From assembly GCA_039989475.1 (NCBI GenBank), contig JBDXHU010000011.1:1-64000 (forward strand): a DNA stretch of 64,000 bases, read 5' to 3'. A program made the position numbers and the translations under genes. Position 1 is the first letter of the stretch. Each line of letters starts with the position of its first letter. The stretch is from JBDXHU01 sp039989475 (GTDB lineage Bacteria; Pseudomonadota; Gammaproteobacteria; Pseudomonadales; Halieaceae). Below the pieces are notes generated by a model. It saw only the letters and a program-made list of their open reading frames with translations, was not told the DNA's origin and searched no databases. This document shows positions 33,221 through 40,482 of the stretch, in pieces.

Positions 33221-34234
33221 ATGCGCACCGCAATCTTGTTTGTTCTTCTCGTCTCTATTGCCGCCCCCTCCTTGGGAGAGAATCGTCTTCCCATACTCGA
33301 CATGCACATGCATGCCTACACGGCAGATGCCCAGGGCCCACCACCGATGGCTATGTGTACTCCTTTTTCTCCTATGCCGGCATGGGACCCAGGAACACCC
33401 TATGGCCCGGTTTTTATGGAGACGATGAAGTTTGCACCACCCTGCGACGACCCTCTCTGGTCATCCAAATCTGATGAGGCCCTGCTACAACAGTCAATTG
33501 AGATGATGGAGCGATTTACCATCGTCAGCGGTGTCTTGAGCGGACCACCGGAACTCGTAGCCAGGTGGCGCGAGGCGGCACCGGGTCGTTTCATTCCAGG
33601 CCTCGGTTTCAACCTCGAACGGGATCCCTCGATGACCCCGGATGTAATGAGAGCACTGGTCGCGGCTGGCAGTCTTGACGTGCTCGCAGAAGTGACAAAT
33701 CAATATTCCGGAATCGCTCCCAATGATGATCGAATGGAGCCTTACTGGGCTCTTGCCGAAGAACTGGATCTTCCTGTCGGCATACATGTAGGCACCGGAC
33801 CACCAGGCTTTCGCTACATTAGTGGCAATATGCTGGCCAAGCTGAATAGCCCTCTCACAATCGAGCCGCTACTCCTTCGTCATCCTGGTTTGCGCATCTA
33901 CCTTATGCATGCAGGCTTTCCCCATCTTGAAGATCTACTCTCTCTTCTTTACGTTCACCCGCAGGTCTACGTTGATATAGCCGTAATCTCCGTCACGCAA
34001 TCGCGGCCGGCTTTCTACCGATTCCTGCAAGGGATCGTCGAGGGTGGTTTCGGGAATCGCGTGATGTTCGGCTCGGACCAGATGGTGTGGCCGGGGCTGA
34101 TTGAACGCACTATTGCCGTGATCGAAGAGGCCCCCTTCCTCACCGACGAACAGAAGCGCGACATCTTCTACAATAATGCTGCGCGATTCCTCAGGCTGAC
34201 AGACGAAGAGATCGCCCAGCACCATGGTCGCTAA
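33221..34234 (+). CDS. Exported amidohydrolase (amidohydrolase_2 type)
   Basis: A 337-residue metal-dependent hydrolase with a signal peptide (to about SLG, residue 19). Metal-binding features are LDMHMHAYTAD (HxH), GIHVGTGPPGF with the beta-strand 5 histidine, YLMHAGFPH and GSDQMVWPG with the final aspartate. The family contains amidases, decarboxylases and lactonases; an exported form suggests it works on an imported compound in the periplasm. It is followed by a Crp/Fnr regulator. The substrate is not predictable. Confidence 0.88.
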   Translation: MRTAILFVLLVSIAAPSLGENRLPILDMHMHAYTADAQGPPPMAMCTPFSPMPAWDPGTPYGPVFMETMKFAPPCDDPLWSSKSDEALLQQSIEMMERFTIVSGVLSGPPELVARWREAAPGRFIPGLGFNLERDPSMTPDVMRALVAAGSLDVLAEVTNQYSGIAPNDDRMEPYWALAEELDLPVGIHVGTGPPGFRYISGNMLAKLNSPLTIEPLLLRHPGLRIYLMHAGFPHLEDLLSLLYVHPQVYVDIAVISVTQSRPAFYRFLQGIVEGGFGNRVMFGSDQMVWPGLIERTIAVIEEAPFLTDEQKRDIFYNNAARFLRLTDEEIAQHHGR

Positions 34235-34406
34235 CCCGCTGCCTTAATTCCGCAGCAAAGCAGGCGGGGCTCGGGCACCTGGAACGTCTATACCTCAGTG
34301 AAGGATTTCTCCCGGAACATTTTCCCCTGTTCCCTGTCGCCGCTACATGGCGTAATGTATGTCTATCCGTCGGGAGCCAAGCATTTCCTGACACAGCATT
34401 AAACAT

Positions 34407-35132
34407 GTGGGGCGCCACTTGCAGAAGGTTCAGAATTTACATGACTGGGTCTCGGAATTGTCAGATGCGGTGCGAGATGAAGTCATTTCCTCATTTGTCG
34501 ACAGAAACCTGATCGCCGGAGAATTCCTGTACCGGCAGGGTGATCCGGCGGAATCCTGCTTTCAGGTGACAGAAGGGCGGATCAAGGTCTGCAATACCAA
34601 CTTTGCAGGCCAGGAGCTCGTTCATACCTACCTGCTCAAGGGCGATTGTGTCGGCGATTGGAGCCTGCTCATCGATGAACCGCGCATGAACTACGCAGTC
34701 GCGTGTGGAGTCAGTGCAGTGTCTGTCTTGAGAAAGTCGGACTTCATGCATTTGTATATGAAACATGCAGAGATACCCAGGGCTATAAGCAGGGTCATGG
34801 CTCGACGGCTTCGGCTCATCTTTATGCTGACTGAGGATGCGTCCTTGCTTCCGTTGCGAGAGCGCCTGGCTCGTGCGGTGATTCGCACCGCACATGCGCT
34901 TGGAGAGAAGGGTGAGGACGGTTCAGTCACCATAGAAAATATTTCTCACGATGAACTCGCAAAAATGGTAGGTGCGACCCGACCCAGTGTCGGTAGGGAG
35001 TTAAAGAAACTGGAGCGCGAAGGTGCTATCAGGATTCAGTATGGCAAGCTGATTATCAGCAATTTCGCTGCCTTCGGAGCCCAGTACGACCACCTGCTAT
35101 CAGTGGAACCTGTGACTCCCGATTACGACTGA
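34407..35132 (+). CDS. Crp/Fnr family transcriptional regulator
   Basis: A 241-residue regulator with an N-terminal cyclic-nucleotide-binding-like beta-roll (GEFLYRQGDPAESCFQVTEG) and a C-terminal winged helix (ISHDELAKMVGATRPSVGRE, then LKKLEREGAI). The recognition helix has R-P-S-V-G-R where Crp has R-E-T-V-G-R, so its target may be related to but not identical with TGTGA-N6-TCACA. It has no N-terminal cysteine cluster, so it is not a classical Fnr oxygen sensor. A GTG start is used. A palindrome in the divergent promoter at 36991 could be its operator. Confidence 0.9.
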   Translation: MGRHLQKVQNLHDWVSELSDAVRDEVISSFVDRNLIAGEFLYRQGDPAESCFQVTEGRIKVCNTNFAGQELVHTYLLKGDCVGDWSLLIDEPRMNYAVACGVSAVSVLRKSDFMHLYMKHAEIPRAISRVMARRLRLIFMLTEDASLLPLRERLARAVIRTAHALGEKGEDGSVTIENISHDELAKMVGATRPSVGRELKKLEREGAIRIQYGKLIISNFAAFGAQYDHLLSVEPVTPDYD

Positions 35133-35156
35133 ACCCTGCAGCGATACGCCATTACC

Positions 35157-35912
35157 TCAGGCGCTGGTCCAACCGCCGCTCACGGAAATAAATTCTCCTG
35201 TAATGTAGTTGGACTCGCCGTCCAGCAACGAAGCAGCAATGTGAGCCGGCTCCGCAGGCTCTCCCAGTCGCCCCATGGGAATATTGCCGAGTGTGCGTTC
35301 CAGCACCTCGGGGTCGCGGCAACCGGTATTATCCAGGAACCCGGGGTAATTCAGAAACATGGTGCCAATACCGTTAATGCTGATGCCGTGTGGTGCGGCA
35401 CTTTGCGCGGCGGTTCGTACCAACATGATCGCTCCGGCGCGGGTAGCCGTGTACGCATAGGCGCCAGTATAGGGCTTGATCGCCGTAGCGCTGCTGCAGA
35501 CCAGTATCTGGCCGCCCTCGCCCTGCTCTATCAATGCTGGAACCAGTGCATTCAGGGCGTTGAAGGTAGAGAGCATATTGCCTTCAAATGCCGCCTGAAG
35601 ATCATCCGCAGTGGCCGTGAACATATCGCCCATGATATGGGCCCCGGGCCGAATAAAGGCCGAATTGAAGCCGCCGAATGCCTGATTGGCGCGGGAGATC
35701 AAGCGGGGCACAGCCTCACCGCTGATCAGATCATCGCCGTCCTTGACTTCAGGGACAACCTCAACCCCTGCGCCGAGCTCGCGCAGCTCTTCGGCCAGTT
35801 CATCTGTGGCGCCGCCGAGCACCATGTCGTGATTTCGCAGCGCCAGCTTCCTGGCCAGATCCGGCCCCAGATGCTCTACGGCATCAGTAATGATGGCTAC
35901 GCGTTTTGACAT
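35157..35912 (-). CDS. SDR-family protein with halohydrin-dehalogenase-type S-Y-R triad
   Basis: A 251-residue SDR fold protein that lacks the usual TGxxxGxG cofactor loop: the N terminus is AIITDAVEHLGPDLARKL. The catalytic positions are S141-x12-Y154-x3-R158 (CSSATAIKPYTGAYAYTATR), so arginine replaces the lysine of dehydrogenases. This is the triad of halohydrin dehalogenases, which make epoxides from vicinal halohydrins without NAD. The accompanying nucleophile-loop motif T-x4-F-x-G is only partly met (T9-DAVE-H14-L-G16). It may be a halohydrin dehalogenase or a related non-redox SDR. The start at 35912 follows CAGGAGAC; an upstream ATG at 35948 is rejected. Confidence 0.85.
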   Translation of the reverse strand: MSKRVAIITDAVEHLGPDLARKLALRNHDMVLGGATDELAEELRELGAGVEVVPEVKDGDDLISGEAVPRLISRANQAFGGFNSAFIRPGAHIMGDMFTATADDLQAAFEGNMLSTFNALNALVPALIEQGEGGQILVCSSATAIKPYTGAYAYTATRAGAIMLVRTAAQSAAPHGISINGIGTMFLNYPGFLDNTGCRDPEVLERTLGNIPMGRLGEPAEPAHIAASLLDGESNYITGEFISVSGGWTSA

Positions 35913-35978
35913 GTTTGTCTCCTGTTTCCGATTTCTGTATTTGATCAAAGGTTCTGTGCGAGATAACCGACAGCCGAC

Positions 35979-36902
35979 TCAGGCTGGGCTTCCATATCCT
36001 GCAGGATAGGTCGGGAAATCCAGCATCGCCGCTGCTACCGTGGGCGTCGCCAGCGGCCGGTCATACTGTTCAGCCAGGGCCGCCACTTCCTCAACCAGCT
36101 CAAGATTAGTTGGCGTGCGCGGTCCGTCGTAGGGTTCGAGGCCAACTTGTACATGCCCACCGCGCTTTATGGCCTCTTCCGCAATTCCGCTGCCCACGCA
36201 ATCGTCACCGAATGAGGAAACGAGCCAGGGCAACTGACAGCCCTCAAGCATCTCGAGGTAGGCCTCCAGCGCTTTCTCAGTGGGCGGTAATCCAAAGGGC
36301 ATGCTGTTGGAGCCGAAATAAAATTTGAGCATGGCGCCACGCGGGAGCCTACCGGCGCGCTGATAGGCCATGACGAATTTGAGAAACCCCGGCTCGAAGA
36401 TTGAAATGCTCAGGCCAATATTCAGCCGGCGGCAGGTTTCCACGTAGTAGCGGGAATCGTGTAGGTCATTCCTGTAAACGTAGGTGGAATCGGCAAACAG
36501 TCCATCCTCGTCCATGCCCGCATAGTTAAAACTGCCGGGATCGCACAGGCCCTGCGTTAGTAAGCCCTCCTGGGCCATCGCCTCAATGTGGGCGTAGCGT
36601 GTTTCGACTGGCACGCTCTCCTGGCCTACAGGCATGGTTGCGGTCAGTATCGCATCGGGACGGATGCTCATCAGCTTGCGCCATGCACTGGCGTAGTTTT
36701 CTGTGTCAAGCCTGCCCGAGCCACCAATCACAGGCTCCTCCGTGTGGTTGTGGATCATAGCGGCGCCCGCGTCCATACAAGCCAGCGCTTGCTCGACGAT
36801 CTCATCATCGCCATAGGGCGTGTTGGGGTTTTTCGACTTCGGTGTCTGGCCATTTAGCGACGCTTCGATGATTAGCGGAATGCCTGCCACTGAGTTGTTC
36901 AT
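35979..36902 (-). CDS. BKACE (beta-keto acid cleavage enzyme, DUF849)
   Basis: A 307-residue enzyme of the family that cleaves a beta-keto acid with acetyl-CoA into acetoacetate and an acyl-CoA (first known for 3-keto-5-aminohexanoate). Visible features are IIEASLNG at the N terminus, the zinc-binding GAAMIHNHTEEP (H51, H53), and GGHVQVGLEPY, a variant of the usual GGHVRVGLED. The closing block lacks an obvious substitution. Members differ in substrate; here neighbours AcnX, IlvD and a fused 2-oxoacid oxidoreductase suggest a hydroxylated or branched keto acid. It is divergent from acnX with a 160-bp gap. Confidence 0.9.
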   Translation of the reverse strand: MNNSVAGIPLIIEASLNGQTPKSKNPNTPYGDDEIVEQALACMDAGAAMIHNHTEEPVIGGSGRLDTENYASAWRKLMSIRPDAILTATMPVGQESVPVETRYAHIEAMAQEGLLTQGLCDPGSFNYAGMDEDGLFADSTYVYRNDLHDSRYYVETCRRLNIGLSISIFEPGFLKFVMAYQRAGRLPRGAMLKFYFGSNSMPFGLPPTEKALEAYLEMLEGCQLPWLVSSFGDDCVGSGIAEEAIKRGGHVQVGLEPYDGPRTPTNLELVEEVAALAEQYDRPLATPTVAAAMLDFPTYPAGYGSPA

Positions 36903-36990
36903 ACCGACGGAACCTTCTGGGTTGCAGCTGCCAATAGCTATGGGATTGTTGACTCAACGGGCTTAGTTAATCACACAAAACTGTATGCGT

Positions 36991-37008
36991 TTGTCACATA
37001 TGTGGCAG
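36991..37008. promoter_or_regulatory. Candidate Crp/Fnr-type operator TTGTCACATATGTGGCAG
   Basis: A near-perfect palindrome with a 10-bp perfect core CACATATGTG, flanked by TTGT/GCAG, in the gap between BKACE (start 36902) and aconitase X (start 37063). The half-site TGTCAC/GTGGCA is of Crp/Fnr character, and a Crp/Fnr-family gene lies at 34407-35132. The binding protein is inferred. Confidence 0.5.
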
Positions 37009-37062
37009 TTCACCCGCCAGAGTCAATTTAAAGTCACGTCTGGTAATGTGAGGGAAGGGTCA

Positions 37063-38373
37063 ATGAAAGAGACAGCACTCAAACTGACACAAGAGGAACA
37101 GGACATCCTCGATGGCGGCCAGGGCGAAGCCATGCGCAAAGTCATGAACACTGTAGTCATGTATGGGAAATTGATGGGAGCCACCAGGCTTGTCGACCTG
37201 CAGGCGGCGCCCCACCTGGCGTTGAGCTGGAGTACGGACGGCTTCTACCCTTTCATCAAGATATTCAAGGAGCTGGCCGATGCTGGCCTCAAGACCTACG
37301 CACCGTTTACTTCAAACCCAAAGGCGATGGATCACGAAAACCTGAACCCGGGCGAAGAAAAGATTACCCTGATGAACCTGGCTCACTCACACGATGAACT
37401 CCTGACGGAAATCTACGAGAAACTGGGTATGGTAAAGAACGCCTGGTCCTGTGCATCCTTTTTACCAGAGGTCGGAAATACCCCCGAATATGGCGACAAC
37501 ATTTCCTGGACAGAGTCTTCAGCAATCGTATTCGCCAATTCCGTTCTCGGTGCTCGCACAAATCGTAACTCCATGGGCATCGACATGATGACCGCCGTTC
37601 TCGGTAAGGCACCTTACTTCGGCTTGATGACCGACGAGGGGCGCAAGGCGACCTGGCTGATGGATTGCCGCCTGTCGAAGCTGCCCCACCCGCAGCTATT
37701 GGGTGCCGCGATTGGGCTCAAGGCTGTGGAGGATGTGCCCTACATCATCGGCCTGGATGAGATGATCAGTGGGCTGGATGATCCCATCGGATACCTGAAA
37801 GACCTGGGTACCGCCACCGCCAGCAACGGTGCTGTAGGCCTGTTTCATGTTGAGAATACAACACCTGAAGCCAGGGAGTATGGTCGCGAACTGCTGGCGG
37901 AAGGCTTCGAGACCTATGTGATAGACGATGAGGTACTCGAAAAACTGTACAACAGCTACCCTGTAATGTGGCCGGACCCGGATGCCAGGCCCAAAAGGGT
38001 ATTCATCGGTTGTCCCCATAATACGCTGCCACAATTGAAGTGGTGGAGTCAGCGAATTCTGCAGGGGCTGGATGCCGCGGGGCAGGACACGGTCAATTGC
38101 CCCCCCTACATTTTTGTATCTGATGCAGTGAAAAACCAGTTCTCCATGGAAAACCCGGAGCTCTTTTCGAAAGTGGAACAGGCGGGCATCCACATTGCCC
38201 GCAACTGTCCAGTGGTCTATATGTCGACCCCGGGTTACGACGACGAGCTGATCGTTACCAATTCAAACAAGACCCGCGTTTACAGTAAATCGCGCTTCTA
38301 CATGGATGACGACCTGGTGCAGATTATCCTGACCGGGGATCTGCCTGACAAAGCTCCCGCGCAGCAGTCCTGA
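37063..38373 (+). CDS. Aconitase X large (catalytic) subunit
   Basis: A 436-residue protein of the DUF521/AcnX family, the iron-sulfur dehydratases whose known members are bacterial cis-3-hydroxy-L-proline dehydratase and archaeal phosphomevalonate dehydratase. It has LTQEEQDILDGGQGEAMRKV at the N terminus, and conserved blocks NISWTESSAIVFANSVLGAR, RNSMGIDMMTAVLGK and VFIGCPHNTLPQL with a cysteine-histidine pair. The ATG at 37063 is chosen because GGGAAGGG precedes it; a frame from 36985 crosses the operator palindrome. The small swivelling subunit follows 34 bp later, so this is the two-subunit form. Confidence 0.92.
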   Translation: MKETALKLTQEEQDILDGGQGEAMRKVMNTVVMYGKLMGATRLVDLQAAPHLALSWSTDGFYPFIKIFKELADAGLKTYAPFTSNPKAMDHENLNPGEEKITLMNLAHSHDELLTEIYEKLGMVKNAWSCASFLPEVGNTPEYGDNISWTESSAIVFANSVLGARTNRNSMGIDMMTAVLGKAPYFGLMTDEGRKATWLMDCRLSKLPHPQLLGAAIGLKAVEDVPYIIGLDEMISGLDDPIGYLKDLGTATASNGAVGLFHVENTTPEAREYGRELLAEGFETYVIDDEVLEKLYNSYPVMWPDPDARPKRVFIGCPHNTLPQLKWWSQRILQGLDAAGQDTVNCPPYIFVSDAVKNQFSMENPELFSKVEQAGIHIARNCPVVYMSTPGYDDELIVTNSNKTRVYSKSRFYMDDDLVQIILTGDLPDKAPAQQS

Positions 38374-38407
38374 GCGCGCCAGTAACAAGGAACAAGGAGA
38401 GAACATT

Positions 38408-38872
38408 ATGCCGAGTCCAACTCAATACAGCGGCAGGGTCATCCTGGCGCAGCCGGGCGCCGGTGAGGCCGCCGTCAGTCACAGCGGTTTCAATGCAACA
38501 GCTTCTTTCATGGATGTCCTGTTTTCAGGGTCCCATTCGGCTGTCTGCCAGGATCACGATAACAAGGATCTTTTCGGAGTTGATCTGGAGAACAAAATTC
38601 TGTGCATCCCACAAACCATCGGCTCAAGCGCTGCCGCAACCATCTGGACGGTCATAGTCGAGCGGGGGATTGCCCCCCAGGCAGTACTGTTCTCCGGTCC
38701 CATTGATTCGGTCGCCGCCTGCGGGTTGGTGCTGGCGAACAACTGGGCGAAAGGCGACCCGATAACATGTATCGACCAGTTGGGGGACGATTTCCTTGCT
38801 GCGGTGCATAACGGTGACCGTATCGAGATTACTGAGGACGGCACAGTAAGGGTTGAAGCAGCGGACCGCTGA
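38408..38872 (+). CDS. Aconitase X small (swivel) subunit (DUF126)
   Basis: A 154-residue protein of the DUF126/AcnX swivel family, with GRVILAQPGAGEAAVSHSGF at the N terminus, NKILCIPQTIGSSAAATIW in the middle and GDRIEITEDGTVRV at the C terminus. The conserved serine in the IGSSA loop is the expected active-site residue brought to the large subunit. It is the second gene after the large subunit with GGAGAG as Shine-Dalgarno. It ends 68 bp before the end of the convergent GntP gene. Confidence 0.92.
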   Translation: MPSPTQYSGRVILAQPGAGEAAVSHSGFNATASFMDVLFSGSHSAVCQDHDNKDLFGVDLENKILCIPQTIGSSAAATIWTVIVERGIAPQAVLFSGPIDSVAACGLVLANNWAKGDPITCIDQLGDDFLAAVHNGDRIEITEDGTVRVEAADR

Positions 38873-38939
38873 ACGGTAAACTATAAGTCCAAGTACGCGA
38901 AAGGCAACCCTGTCTTTAGTGATACGCCTTCCCAGGGCG

Positions 38940-40325
38940 CTAGATCAGCGGGAAAAGCCGCGACAATATCAGCAGCTGAACCAAGCCCACCAGGCCAACA
39001 CCGGCGAGCAGCAAGCTCCAGGTCTGTAGGGCTTCTCTTGTCGTGAAACCACTCATTCGCGAAACGATCCAGAATCCACTGTCGTTCATCCATGAAATGA
39101 CCAGGGACCCAAAACCGATGGCGAGCAAAATATACACAGGGTGATAATCAAGCACTGGCTCCGACACAAGCGCTTCAGGCGCAATAATAGACGCAAGGAT
39201 CGCTGCGCTGGTTATCATGGCGACGGTACCGGAACCCTGGGCGGTTTTTATTACTGCCGCCGTCATCCAGGCCAGTAAAATGTAGTTAACATCAAGTCCT
39301 GTGGTTGCAGAACCAATAGCATCGCCGATACCGCTGTGCCTTATCATCGCGCCATAGGCTCCGCCGGCACTCGTAATCAGTATAATAACGCCAGCGATCT
39401 CCAATGGTTTTGCCACCTCCTGCCACAACTCTCTTTTAGCCAGCTTTTGGCTGCCGGCCCATAGCCAGAGTGCAATGACAGCACCCGTGAGCATGGCCAC
39501 ATTCTTATTACCAAGAAAGGCAACCCAGCCGGGAGAGCCGCCACTTCCGGTTTTGAGGATTGCATCAGTGGCGATCAAAATAAGTGGGAGCGCCACCGGC
39601 AAAATGGCCGAGAGAAAATGAGGCTTGTTGGCTATTGCGATGACATGTTTGTCGGCAACCCGAACCGCAATTGGCATCTTCCTATTCAAATACCCACCGA
39701 TAACCAATGCCGACATGGCCGGCAAAATAGCTACAGCTAGTCCTGCCAGGATAGTTATACCCATCTCAAGATTTAGACTCTGCGCCATAATCATCGGCCC
39801 CGGCGTGGGTGGTATCAAGCTATGGGTAATCCCCGCGCCTCCGCCGATAGCCATCACATACAGCACGTAGTTTTTCCCCGTTTTGAGCGCCAGCGTGACA
39901 GCCAGGGGAATCAATAAAAAGAATACGGTGTCAAAAAAAACCGGTATCGAAAGCACAAAGCCACTGACCAGGAATGCCAGAGCGGCAAGCTTTTCGCCGA
40001 AGACCTTGAGCAAGGTATTTACTATTGTCTCCGCAGCCCCGCTTTCCATCATGGCAAAACCAGTTACCGCAGCCAATGCAATAACCCAGGCGATTTTTCC
40101 GGCCACAAGGCCGAACTCAGCCATGGGTAACTCGATGGCAGTAACAAGTGGGTGTTGCCCCGGCAGCTGGGGTAGTTCAGGAGATATCAGGCCGACAAAT
40201 ACCGCTGAAAAAGTAAGCGCCACAAAAGGATGAAAGCTGAACCGGGTGATCAAGCCCACCACTAAAGCGACACTTGAAAGAAGAACCACGAACGGCCAGA
40301 GGTCGGGCTGGAGAAAAACACTCAT
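38940..40325 (-). CDS. GntP-family permease (gluconate/hydroxy acid:H+ symporter)
   Basis: A 461-residue polytopic inner-membrane transporter with some 12 hydrophobic segments, typical of GntP (gluconate, idonate, D-serine or hydroxybutyrate). Characteristic blocks are GVLPPTPGP-like ITHSLIPPTPGPMIMAQ and NDSGFWIVSRMSGFTTREAL near the C terminus. It fits uptake of a hydroxylated carboxylic acid for the AcnX/IlvD/BKACE pathway. It is on the same strand as the TonB receptor upstream, with a 157-bp gap holding a stable hairpin (40403-40434). Confidence 0.93.
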   Translation of the reverse strand: MSVFLQPDLWPFVVLLSSVALVVGLITRFSFHPFVALTFSAVFVGLISPELPQLPGQHPLVTAIELPMAEFGLVAGKIAWVIALAAVTGFAMMESGAAETIVNTLLKVFGEKLAALAFLVSGFVLSIPVFFDTVFFLLIPLAVTLALKTGKNYVLYVMAIGGGAGITHSLIPPTPGPMIMAQSLNLEMGITILAGLAVAILPAMSALVIGGYLNRKMPIAVRVADKHVIAIANKPHFLSAILPVALPLILIATDAILKTGSGGSPGWVAFLGNKNVAMLTGAVIALWLWAGSQKLAKRELWQEVAKPLEIAGVIILITSAGGAYGAMIRHSGIGDAIGSATTGLDVNYILLAWMTAAVIKTAQGSGTVAMITSAAILASIIAPEALVSEPVLDYHPVYILLAIGFGSLVISWMNDSGFWIVSRMSGFTTREALQTWSLLLAGVGLVGLVQLLILSRLFPLI

Positions 40326-40402
40326 TAGGCAACTACAAACGTTTGAAACTGCATGACGCCGTACTCAAGACGACTCAGAGAAGCATACTGCCCCGGGACG
40401 AG

Positions 40403-40434
40403 TGGGTCATTCCCGCATCAGCGGGAATGACCCA
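40403..40434. repeat. TGGGTCATTCCCGC hairpin repeat
   Basis: Perfect 14-bp arms (TGGGTCATTCCCGC) around a four-base loop, between the TonB receptor stop and the GntP start. ATTCCCGC...GCGGGAAT hairpins are a common extragenic repeat in proteobacteria. It may act as a terminator or mRNA stabiliser here, though there is no T-run. Confidence 0.7.
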
Positions 40435-40482
40435 GTGCTTAGCCTCAGCACGCTCACCAGGCAGAAATTGTGCCCAAAGAGC

